Assembly (NCBI RefSeq): GCF_032248455.1
Contig: NZ_JAVTTP010000001.1
Coordinates: 310,001-374,000 of the forward strand
Source of the DNA: Pricia mediterranea
Lineage (GTDB): Bacteria > Bacteroidota > Bacteroidia > Flavobacteriales > Flavobacteriaceae
Reading direction: 5' to 3'
Length of the DNA stretch: 64,000 bases
Shown here: in pieces, positions 37,474 to 45,771 of the stretch
Layout: each line of letters starts with the position of its first letter
Numbering within the stretch: the stretch's first letter is position 1
The notes under the pieces: model-generated
What the model was told of the DNA's origin: nothing
Seen by the model: the letters and a program-made list of their open reading frames with translations, nothing else
Databases searched by the model: none
Position numbers and translations under genes: made by a program

Positions 37474-38736
37474 TTACACCAACCCTAAGAATCGGGCGAT
37501 AGGGAATAGTAGTTTTCCGTTAATGTACTCGTCCAATGGCATGTCGATATCGAAGACGCGCTCAATGAACCAGTACAATGAGATTATGATAAGTAGTATC
37601 GAAAGCCATACCATGAATTTCGGATAGCGTTTCGATTTTCGAATGAGATACAGTACCGGAAATATCAACATGATGATGACTATCTGTCCCAGTTCTACCC
37701 CGATATTAAAACCTAATAAAGATAAGGAAAGATTTTCACCCTTAAATCCCAGTTCCGAAAGTACGGTGGCAAAACCAAATCCGTGGAACAGACCGAAAAC
37801 AAACGCTATCACCCATTCCCTAGATATGAAAATGGGTTTGATGTTATGGTAGGCGGCAAGACCGATGGAAAAGGCAATGATCGATTCCACCCATCTTGAG
37901 GGTAAGTTCACGATGTTCAAAGAGGCTAGGCTCAAGGTTATGGAATGGGCGATGGTAAAAAAGGTTACGATTTTTATGATATACCAAAATGCGGGCTTAA
38001 ATTTCTGTACCGCCACCCACTTCCAACCAGGAGAAACCGATGTTATGGCCTTAAGCTTATCGGATGCCGAGGTTATTTTTCTCCGCCGGACTACCGAAGG
38101 AAGAATCAGGGCAACCAAAAATAAAATATGGTCCAGCCCGATCCAAATGTGCCAGGCTCCCTGCTCGACCATGGCCACAAATCCCTTCCAAACCGAGGTA
38201 TCGGTTAGATCCAACGTCTTTGTGCTTTGTTTTGGGGAGAACTCAAGGGCTATAATTTTTTCGTTATTGATGAGTCCTGCCTTCCAGTTATATTCCATGC
38301 CCAACCCGTTCGAATGCAGTGGATTTTGATCGAAGAATACGGAATAGGTGACCTCCAACCGGTCGGGTATTTTTTCGGTATTGTCGAGCTCAAAGTGAAT
38401 GGCGACGAACGACCCGAAATCGATGTATAAAGTACTGATCTCTCCGGTAAATATTATTTTATGCTTTCCATAGACGGAGGTAAACCCACTATGCTCAAGG
38501 AGGTATTCCTGTATCCTATCCCGATATACCGCGACCTCCCCCGCTGAGGGATGTTTCCCGAGCTCAAGGCCAAGATACCTGTCCAGATCCGTGGCCATAA
38601 TCTCGAAACGCCCCTCGATTCCAGCGGTTTCATAGACCCTGAGATAAATGAGACTTCGATCTGGTCGATGTGCGAATACGGTAATCGGAATAAGGAACAA
38701 AAGGATAAAAATGAGTTGACCCGTAATTTTTTTCAT
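37474..38736 (-). CDS. HupE/UreJ family metal permease-like protein
   Basis: 420 residues. Residues 1-22 are a signal peptide (ITVFA-H). Next comes an extracytoplasmic domain (about 23-195), then a seven-helix membrane domain with HIWIGLDHILFL (about 205-216), FTIAHSITLSL and GLFHGFGFATVL, the HupE/UreJ_2 hallmark with His/Asp-rich helices. Members of this group are linked to Ni, Co, Cu or Zn handling. It ends 16 bp before the NRPS start and should be co-transcribed with it, which ties metal transport to the peptide product. Confidence 0.85.
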   Translation of the reverse strand: MKKITGQLIFILLFLIPITVFAHRPDRSLIYLRVYETAGIEGRFEIMATDLDRYLGLELGKHPSAGEVAVYRDRIQEYLLEHSGFTSVYGKHKIIFTGEISTLYIDFGSFVAIHFELDNTEKIPDRLEVTYSVFFDQNPLHSNGLGMEYNWKAGLINNEKIIALEFSPKQSTKTLDLTDTSVWKGFVAMVEQGAWHIWIGLDHILFLVALILPSVVRRRKITSASDKLKAITSVSPGWKWVAVQKFKPAFWYIIKIVTFFTIAHSITLSLASLNIVNLPSRWVESIIAFSIGLAAYHNIKPIFISREWVIAFVFGLFHGFGFATVLSELGFKGENLSLSLLGFNIGVELGQIVIIMLIFPVLYLIRKSKRYPKFMVWLSILLIIISLYWFIERVFDIDMPLDEYINGKLLFPIARFLGLV

Positions 38737-39128
38737 CTGGTTGCTGTTATGGTTTCAACTTTCGGCCTGGCCCGGATCGACCATACCTCAAATTGTCCTC
38801 AATTTTTGTTTAACCTTTTATTTAAATTTCAAAACATTAAAAATGATGCCTCTAACCCTAGATAGTTAGAACTTTTGAAAATAGTAGTACTCAAAGCCTT
38901 AAACAAAATTAATTTTATTTATAAATATTACATTATTTTCTAAATAATAGTACTTTATTGCTACTTTTTCGATGTAAAGCTCAGTAACAAGCCAATGAAC
39001 CCTTGAGTTTTTTGAAAAAATAAAAATCTAGAATTACCTTTATCCTCTGACACCCGAATGATCCAAGATAGTAGATGGCCGAGGCGGTATACTATGATTT
39101 TTTTGGGCCAGCACCTTAAACAAGATAG
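38737..39128. promoter_or_regulatory. Divergent promoter region of the NRPS cluster
   Basis: A 392-bp AT-rich spacer between the leftward hupE-NRPS-PPTase unit and the rightward A-ACP-NRPS unit. On minus there is a TAATTTTG (-7-like) at 38904-38911. On plus no exact TAnnTTTG was found. Any metal-responsive operator (Fur/Zur-like) was not recognisable by eye. No gene here. Confidence 0.55.
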
Positions 39129-40700
39129 ATGATCTATAATCTAGCTCAAATGATCGAGCGAACGGCCGATCTTTTTCCGGAAAAGGAGGCTTTTACCTGT
39201 GCGGGTAATGCCATCACCTACGGAGACCTAAATCTAAAAGCGAACCAATTGGCTTTTTGTCTCAGGGAAAACGGACTGCAAAAGGGCGATCGCGTAGGCA
39301 TCTATATGAACCGTTGTCTAGATACGGCCGTAGCCGTTTATGGAGTACTTAAATCGGGCGGGGCGTTTGTTGCCATTGACCCTTTTTTACCGCTGGAAAG
39401 AACCCTTATCATAATGAACGATTGCGACATCGCGCAACTGGTTACCACACCCTCGCAATCGAAAAAAATTCGGGGAATATCAAAAGAGGTGCATCCCCTT
39501 ACCTCCATATTGGGGGTTTCGGACGAACTTGAGGTAAAGACGGTTTCATGGGAAGCTATATTTTCAAAGTCCGCTACGGATTTCGCCTCCCGGCGGATCT
39601 TGGAAGAGGACCTGGCATCGATTCTCTACACTTCAGGCTCTACCGGAACGCCGAAAGGAATCATGCATTCGCACCACAATATTTTGACCTTGGCTCGGTT
39701 GGAGGCCGAGCTTCATGGTTCGGATGACCGTGATCGAATCGGAAATTTTGCCCCATTGCACTTCGACCAATCGCTATTTGGTTATTTTTCAGGACCTTTA
39801 GTAGGAGCGACTACGGTTATTTTTCCAGATGCGTACGTGAAACTACCGGCAAGCCTTTCGGCACTGGTAGCAAAAGAAAAAATTACCATCTGGTTTTCTG
39901 TACCCTTGATACTGGTACAGGTTTTACTACATGGTGCAATAGAAAATCATGATTTTAGCGCTCTCCGTTGGATTAGGTTCGGGGGCGAAATATTTCCCGT
40001 AAAGTATTTGAGGGCGCTGATGCAGCAATGGCCGCATGCCAAGTACATCAATTCCTATGGACCCTCCGAACTTTTCAGGTGTACCTATTATATAATCGAA
40101 GAACCGCCCAAGACCGATGATCCCATCCCTTTGGGAACGGTCTGGGGCAATACGGAATATAAAATTTTGGACGAAAACGATGAGGAAGTAGAAAAGGGAG
40201 AGTCCGGTGAGCTTGTGGTCCGTACGGCCACACTTATGATGGGCTACTGGAACGATAGGATGCGAACCGAAAACTCACTCTTTAAGGTTGAAACCGTACC
40301 GGGCCATGATCACATCTATTATAGGACCGGGGATACCGTTCTAGAAAATAACAAGGACGAACTCATGTTTTTGGGTAGAAACGACCGACAGATAAAACTC
40401 CGGGGTTATCGCATAGAGCTCGATGAAATTGAAACCGTACTCCTGAAAAACAATGTCGTAAAAGAAACAGTGGTAGTGACGATTCTGAACGATGAGGCCG
40501 AAGAGACCGGAATCACGGCCGTGGTGCGACTTGAAAACGCCACCGTTGGACGCCCCGAAGATCTGATGCGCTTTTGCAAAGCCCGGCTCCCCCCCTATTC
40601 CGTACCGCAAAAAATCGTAATCCTAAACGAGTTTCCGAGAACTGGCACCGGAAAAACCGATCGTAACCAAATCATTACCCTACTTAAAGCCTCTTTTTGA
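39129..40700 (+). CDS. Stand-alone amino acid adenylation enzyme
   Basis: 523 residues, one ANL-superfamily adenylation domain with no fused partner. A3 ILYTSGSTGTPKG (about 166-178), A4 HFDQSLF, A5 NSYGPSELF, A7 YRTGDT, A8 LRGYRIELDEIE and A10 TGTGKTDR with the catalytic Lys are all intact. It activates an amino or aryl acid as the adenylate. It overlaps the carrier-protein gene by 4 bp (ATGA), so the natural acceptor is the 84-residue carrier downstream, and this pair acts as the loading module. The A5 motif has Ser in place of Thr (GPSE). The substrate is not predictable by eye. Confidence 0.92.
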   Translation: MIYNLAQMIERTADLFPEKEAFTCAGNAITYGDLNLKANQLAFCLRENGLQKGDRVGIYMNRCLDTAVAVYGVLKSGGAFVAIDPFLPLERTLIIMNDCDIAQLVTTPSQSKKIRGISKEVHPLTSILGVSDELEVKTVSWEAIFSKSATDFASRRILEEDLASILYTSGSTGTPKGIMHSHHNILTLARLEAELHGSDDRDRIGNFAPLHFDQSLFGYFSGPLVGATTVIFPDAYVKLPASLSALVAKEKITIWFSVPLILVQVLLHGAIENHDFSALRWIRFGGEIFPVKYLRALMQQWPHAKYINSYGPSELFRCTYYIIEEPPKTDDPIPLGTVWGNTEYKILDENDEEVEKGESGELVVRTATLMMGYWNDRMRTENSLFKVETVPGHDHIYYRTGDTVLENNKDELMFLGRNDRQIKLRGYRIELDEIETVLLKNNVVKETVVVTILNDEAEETGITAVVRLENATVGRPEDLMRFCKARLPPYSVPQKIVILNEFPRTGTGKTDRNQIITLLKASF

Positions 40701-40951
40701 TGAATGAAAAAATTATATCCTATATCAAAACCGAAATATCCATGAGTCCGCTGACCGATATCGAATTTGATGAAGATCTGTTAGGAAATGGTATTGTGGA
40801 TTCCTTGGGTATGGTCAAACTCACTGTATTTCTTGAGCGGGAATTCAAAATAAAAATTGCCCCGGAAGATATGACAGTCGAAAATTTTAATACGATCCAA
40901 AGTATAAGCCACTATCTGTCGGAGAAACTGGATCAAGCAAAAAACAAATGA
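40697..40951 (+). CDS. Acyl/peptidyl carrier protein
   Basis: 84 residues, acidic, four-helix carrier fold. The phosphopantetheine attachment is in LLGNGIVDSLGMVKL (Ser near residue 36). It overlaps both neighbours by 4 bp: the adenylation enzyme before it and the C-A-T NRPS after it, which starts in its stop. It should be loaded by the stand-alone enzyme and donate to the condensation domain of the next gene. Confidence 0.92.
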   Translation: MMNEKIISYIKTEISMSPLTDIEFDEDLLGNGIVDSLGMVKLTVFLEREFKIKIAPEDMTVENFNTIQSISHYLSEKLDQAKNK

Positions 40952-43900
40952 AACGAAAGCTAACAACCGGTCAACTGTCGCTATGGGCGGGTCAAAAAAT
41001 TCACCCGGATGCTCCTTTGTACAACACGGCCTGTTCGTACGATATAAGGGGGAAGATCGATCTCATTAAATTCAAAAAAGCTTTACAGACCCTTTTAAAC
41101 AGTACCGATGCTTTCCGCATCCGGTTTTCGGAAGAAGAAGGCATTCCGTATCAATACGTTAGGGAGACAGTCGATTTCGACTTGCCCCTCATCGATTTTT
41201 CTCCGAACCCTGACACTGAAACTATTTCGAAATGGTTGTTGCAACGTAGCCAGCTGCCCTTGGTGTTATCTGATCGGGTGTTTGACAGCGCCCTACTTAA
41301 AATTGATGAAAATAGATACGTCTGGTATCTTAATATGCACCACTTGGTCACCGACGGCGTTTCAAGAAAAATCGTGTTCAAGAGAATGTCCAGTCTTTAT
41401 GCCGCTCTTTTAAATGAAACGACAGTGACACCGGGAGCGGATATTCCGTCTTTTTTAGAGTACGTCGAAGCCGAACAGGAACGAACAAATCCCTTTGGTC
41501 CAACATCCGGAGCCAATGCCATCAACGGTTCCAACTCGAAAGAGATGCCCGCTTTTTACGGGGTCAAGTCCGAGTACCGAACGACCGAGGCCACCCGCAT
41601 TCCTATTCGCCTGGGTTCAGAACGCTCGGTGCAATTAAAGGCGCTTCTTAGGCATCCGGACCTTCGGGGCTTTACCGAGCAACAAACCTTGTTTACCATA
41701 CTATCCGGTCTTCTTTTTGTTTTCATGTACCGGGTAAGTAACCAAAGAAGACTCGTTCTGGGAGCGCCCCTGCACAATCGCGTATCCAGAAAATTTCGCG
41801 AGACTGTGGGGTATTTCATTGAAGTCTATCCCTTGCGTACCGAGGTGAGAGAAGATGATACCTTTCGAACCCTCCTTAGCCGGGTTAGACGCGATAACAA
41901 CGAGAGCTTAAAAAATGCCTTACAACCTACGATAGAACAAGGTGAAGAAAAGAATTTCAACGCGGTCCTGAATTTCATTCACACCAGTTTCCCTGATTTT
42001 AACGGTTTTGAAACTATTTCACAATGGATCTATACGGGGCATATCGATAGCAAGCATCAAATACGATGTCATGTGATGGATTATGACCCCGATTCGGAAA
42101 TCCGTCTATTTCTCGATCTTAATCACGGTACTTTCGATGAGGAACTGATTCAAAGGGTGCCGCACCATTTCCTCAGGATACTCGACGCCTTGTTAAGGAA
42201 TTTAGACACTACGATCGGAAAACCGGCTTTACCGATTCCCGAAGAACGCCAATTTCTTTTACATAAGAACAGCGCCTTTCTTGAAACTCTTCCCAATATC
42301 GTAACCAGCTTCGAAAATATCGCGGTCAAGCATCCGAACGCGGTAGCCTTGCAATCCAGCAAAGAGGCTTTCACCTACGCCGACCTGAATAAAAAATCCA
42401 ATCAGCTGGCCCATTATCTACGAAAAAAAGGCGTTAATGAAGATGATAAGGTTGCCCTTTATTTCCAAAGGGGTTCTGAATATATCATCAGTGTTCTCGG
42501 GGTCTTAAAAACCGGGGGCGCATTTGTTCCCATCGCGACGGATCAAGCTTTGGATCGTATTGCCTATATACTTTCAGATTCCGGATGTTCCTTGGTGCTG
42601 ACGGAAAAAAGTTTGCGGCAAAAACTTGGTTCAGTCGGTATTCCCGTCCTAGCGTTATCCGAAGAAAAACACAGGCTGTCAAAGGAAGCAACCTCAAGTT
42701 TAGGGATGGCGGTGAATCTTGAAAGCCTTGCCTACATCCTTTATACATCGGGAAGTACAGGCCGCCCGAAAGGGGTTTTAATAACCCATGCGGCGATTTC
42801 CAATTATTTGAATTGGGCCGGAAATCAATATCGAATCGATAAAAAATCGGTATTCCCGTTGTTCACTTCCATAGGTTTTGACCTGACCTTGACCTCTACC
42901 TTCCTGCCGTTGATGAATGGCGGGCGGATTATCGTTTATGAAGAAAATAATACCGGGCCGGATATGGCTTTTTTACAAGTGATCGATGATAATTTGGTGA
43001 ATGTCATTAAACTGACTCCGTCCCATTTGGCCTTGTTACAAAAGCGTAATTTAAGCGCATCGCATGTAGAAACGATGATTGTCGGAGGCGAGGACTTTAA
43101 GGTGCTACTTGCAAAATCGATAGCGTCCAACTTTCCGAAGGATTTAAAAATCTATAACGAATATGGTCCGACCGAGGCGACGGTAGGCTGTATCGTCGGT
43201 GAGTTCGATATCGAGAAACATAATGACACGTCCGTACCTATTGGAAAACCAATCGCCAATATGCAGGCGTTTGTTTTGGATAAGCATTTGAACTTGGTAC
43301 CAAAAGGGGTTATCGGCGAACTTTATCTGAGCGGAACAGGACTTGCGAAAGGCTACCTTAATGCCGACGAAATGACAGCGACGAAATTCGTGGACCATCC
43401 TTTTACCGAGGATGGGAAAATGTACCATACCGGAGATTTGGCCCGCATAAATGCTACTGGGGATTTTGAATATCTGGGCCGAATTGACGATCAGGTCAAA
43501 CTTCGGGGCTACCGTATCGAACTATCCGATATTGAGGCTAACCTCACCGCGCATCCTGCAATTGATAATTGTGCCGTGGTGTTGGTGGAAGACAAGAAAC
43601 GAATACAGGAAAACGAGGTGGTCAATTGCATCCAATGTGGCCTACCATCCAATTATCCCAACATAGACTTTAACGAACAGGGCATCTGCCAGCTTTGCAC
43701 CGCCTTCTTGAACTATGAAGAAAAGGTAAAGCGCTACTTTAAAAACGATGATGAACTTGTGCGGATCTTGAGCTCGAAACGTGATGAAAACCCCAAGTAC
43801 GACTGTATCTCCCTTTTGAGCGGAGGCAAGGATAGCACCTACGTGCTGGCCCGCTTGGTAAATATGGGACTGAACGTTTTGGCCTTTACCATGGACAATG

Positions 43901-45078
43901 GTTACATTTCAGATCAGGCCAAGGCCAATGTCGACCGTATCGTAACAAAATTGGGCGTGGATCACGTGTACGGCGCGACACCGCATATGGACGAAATATT
44001 TGTTGACAGCCTGCACCGGCACCACAATGTCTGCAACGGTTGTTTTAAGACCATTTATACGCTGAGCACCCAGCTCGCTTTAGAAAAAGGGATTCCGTTT
44101 ATCGTGACCGGACTTTCACGGGGCCAGTTCTTCGAGACCCGGTTGACCGAGGAGCTTTTTTGGGACGATGCTTTGGATACCGTAAAAATAGACGACACTA
44201 TTTTAGAGGCCCGAAAACTATATCATCGCGAATCGGATGCCGTTAAAAGGCTGTTGGATGTTTCCGTTTTTGAAGATGATGCTGTTTTTGAAAAAGTACA
44301 ATTCGTTGATTTTTACCGATATAGCGACGTGAGTCTGGAAGAATTGTTGGCCTACCTAAAGGATAAAATAGGATGGGTGCGACCGACGGACACCGGACGC
44401 TCGACCAATTGCCTGATCAATCAGGTCGGCATCTATGTACATAAAAAGGAAGAGGGGTACAGCAATTACGCTTTTCCATATAGTTGGGACGTTCGCCTGG
44501 GCCACAAATCCCGCGATGAAAGCCTGGAAGAAATCAACGAGTCCATAGACGAGCCCGAGGTCAAAAGAATCATGGACGAAATCGGATATGAAAGCTTGGA
44601 TACCGAATATCCCCAGTCCGAACGGCTGGTCGCTTATTTTACCGGAAACCGGGATGCCTCCGTCAAAGATTTGAAGAAGTTCCTGTCCGAAAGACTCCCA
44701 TATTACATGATACCCACGATATTCAAGCCTTTGGACACCATGCCGCTGACCAAAAATGGAAAAGTGGACAAAAACTCCTTGAAAAAACTCAATAGCGCGC
44801 AGCTGGCCTTGGAAGCCCCCTACTCCGCGCCTACAAACGAAATCGAAGAACTGTTGGAACGTATCTGGAAGGAGGTGCTTCAGCTTCAGAAAGTGGGTAT
44901 TTACGATGATTTCATTGCATTGGGCGGGCATTCTTTGGCCGCTATACGGGTCACGGCACGGATCAACGAGGAAGTCGAAACGGAATTTCCGTTGAACAAA
45001 ATTTTTGAGCATCCGACCATTGCCGAATATGCGAACTATATCGAGGAGACCTTGACCGCATTGTTGGAAAATAGCTAA
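40948..45078 (+). CDS. NRPS C-A-T with a PP-loop ATP-pyrophosphatase domain inserted in the adenylation domain
   Basis: 1,376 residues in one frame. Condensation domain 1-430 (intact HHLVTDG, 131-137). Adenylation N-terminal part about 455-885: A3 ILYTSGSTGRPKG (597-609), A5 NEYGPTEA (737-744), A8 LRGYRIELSDIE (852-863). Insert about 888-1220: CIQC (894-897) and CQLC (914-917) cysteine pairs, PP-loop SGGKDS (958-963), CNGC (1029-1032). The adenylation domain then resumes (LVAYFTGN, A9 LPYYMIP, A10 Lys1272). Carrier domain about 1295-1370 with Ser1329 (GGHSL). The insert resembles N-acetyl-sugar amidotransferases (WbpG-like). Hand-read pocket D-L-T-K-I-G-E-V-G-K is nearly the textbook Asn code DLTKLGEVGK. 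It should add Asn and modify it or its bond in cis. Confidence 0.93.
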   Translation: MKRKLTTGQLSLWAGQKIHPDAPLYNTACSYDIRGKIDLIKFKKALQTLLNSTDAFRIRFSEEEGIPYQYVRETVDFDLPLIDFSPNPDTETISKWLLQRSQLPLVLSDRVFDSALLKIDENRYVWYLNMHHLVTDGVSRKIVFKRMSSLYAALLNETTVTPGADIPSFLEYVEAEQERTNPFGPTSGANAINGSNSKEMPAFYGVKSEYRTTEATRIPIRLGSERSVQLKALLRHPDLRGFTEQQTLFTILSGLLFVFMYRVSNQRRLVLGAPLHNRVSRKFRETVGYFIEVYPLRTEVREDDTFRTLLSRVRRDNNESLKNALQPTIEQGEEKNFNAVLNFIHTSFPDFNGFETISQWIYTGHIDSKHQIRCHVMDYDPDSEIRLFLDLNHGTFDEELIQRVPHHFLRILDALLRNLDTTIGKPALPIPEERQFLLHKNSAFLETLPNIVTSFENIAVKHPNAVALQSSKEAFTYADLNKKSNQLAHYLRKKGVNEDDKVALYFQRGSEYIISVLGVLKTGGAFVPIATDQALDRIAYILSDSGCSLVLTEKSLRQKLGSVGIPVLALSEEKHRLSKEATSSLGMAVNLESLAYILYTSGSTGRPKGVLITHAAISNYLNWAGNQYRIDKKSVFPLFTSIGFDLTLTSTFLPLMNGGRIIVYEENNTGPDMAFLQVIDDNLVNVIKLTPSHLALLQKRNLSASHVETMIVGGEDFKVLLAKSIASNFPKDLKIYNEYGPTEATVGCIVGEFDIEKHNDTSVPIGKPIANMQAFVLDKHLNLVPKGVIGELYLSGTGLAKGYLNADEMTATKFVDHPFTEDGKMYHTGDLARINATGDFEYLGRIDDQVKLRGYRIELSDIEANLTAHPAIDNCAVVLVEDKKRIQENEVVNCIQCGLPSNYPNIDFNEQGICQLCTAFLNYEEKVKRYFKNDDELVRILSSKRDENPKYDCISLLSGGKDSTYVLARLVNMGLNVLAFTMDNGYISDQAKANVDRIVTKLGVDHVYGATPHMDEIFVDSLHRHHNVCNGCFKTIYTLSTQLALEKGIPFIVTGLSRGQFFETRLTEELFWDDALDTVKIDDTILEARKLYHRESDAVKRLLDVSVFEDDAVFEKVQFVDFYRYSDVSLEELLAYLKDKIGWVRPTDTGRSTNCLINQVGIYVHKKEEGYSNYAFPYSWDVRLGHKSRDESLEEINESIDEPEVKRIMDEIGYESLDTEYPQSERLVAYFTGNRDASVKDLKKFLSERLPYYMIPTIFKPLDTMPLTKNGKVDKNSLKKLNSAQLALEAPYSAPTNEIEELLERIWKEVLQLQKVGIYDDFIALGGHSLAAIRVTARINEEVETEFPLNKIFEHPTIAEYANYIEETLTALLENS
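43609..44613 (+). other. Embedded PP-loop (adenine nucleotide alpha-hydrolase-like) domain
   Basis: This is the segment coding residues about 888-1222 of the NRPS, between adenylation motifs A8 and A9. It starts with a four-cysteine zinc-ribbon-like motif (C894, C897, C914, C917), as in WbpG-type N-acetyl-sugar amidotransferases, then SGGKDSTYVLARL, FTMDNGY, CNGCFKTIY, VTGLSRGQFFETRL and AFPYSWDVRLGHKSRDE. All parts of an active ATP-pyrophosphatase appear present. Expected chemistry is adenylation of a C=O oxygen with loss of PPi, followed by attack of N or S. Confidence 0.88.
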
Positions 45079-45199
45079 GCACCGCATGCCCGGGCCAGGC
45101 GCTTTTTTTGTGATGTGCACGGGGCAAAGCGGTTGGTAAACGGCGCGAAGTGATTGGTGCACCAAGCCCGACCCAAAGCTTTAAAGGGCAACGACATAA

Positions 45200-45667
45200 A
45201 TGAAAAAGGAAACGAAAAAAGGCTCAAAGCCGTTCCTGTTAAAATACATGGCCCTGCTCATCGGCATCTGCTATTTGGCGAACCCGATGCACCGACAGAT
45301 CAGCAGCGTATTCCATGAAATTTCGCATGTGCTGGAATCGCCCGAAACCTTCCTTTCCCATCCGCATGCGGCAGACCATGACCACGGAATCCACGGCGAT
45401 AACGAACACCGTTCGGTTACCACCGACCACCGGCACCATCTGCTCGACCTGATAGATTCCGTTTTCAGGGCCTCCGATGAACAACATCCCGGAGATGATA
45501 CGGCGCTTATCCTTATCAAATGGGACAATCATATCGGTTCACAACGGGTCATCCTACTAAAAATAGTGCCCCTAGCGACTTCCCAAAATTCCATTGTGAT
45601 AGAACAAAAGGTCAAAACAGGCTATTTCACCCCTCCCGAAGAACCTCCGCAGTCAATTTCCGCATAG
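45200..45667 (+). CDS. His-rich exported protein, probable metal binding
   Basis: 155 residues. The N-terminus has a basic then hydrophobic stretch (FLLKYMALLIGICYLANP, about 12-29), a likely membrane or signal segment. The middle (about 50-85) is dense in His and acidic residues: HPHAADHDHGIHGD then DHRHHLLD, typical of metal-buffering loops. No enzymatic motif. It lies 121 bp after the NRPS and 104 bp before the TonB receptor gene on the same strand. Such small His-rich genes preceding metal-related receptors are known in Bacteroidota. Its presence strengthens the metal theme of the cluster. Confidence 0.75.
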   Translation: MKKETKKGSKPFLLKYMALLIGICYLANPMHRQISSVFHEISHVLESPETFLSHPHAADHDHGIHGDNEHRSVTTDHRHHLLDLIDSVFRASDEQHPGDDTALILIKWDNHIGSQRVILLKIVPLATSQNSIVIEQKVKTGYFTPPEEPPQSISA

Positions 45668-45771
45668 TAGAAAACACATCCAAAAAAATTTGTATCCACC
45701 GAAACCTTTTAGAAAGATCCATTTCTTCACGGAACATCCGGTATGGATAACAAGGAACAAAAAACTCTAAA

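Noticed and set aside
45079-45130. GC-rich segment plus T tract after the PP-loop NRPS as a terminator
   Set aside because: The GCCCGGGC palindrome is not adjacent to the T tract and no stable stem precedes it, so the call was too weak to list.
44356-45165. 269-codon minus-strand frame over the PP-loop NRPS
   Set aside because: The plus frame has the carrier and adenylation motifs; the minus frame is a shadow.
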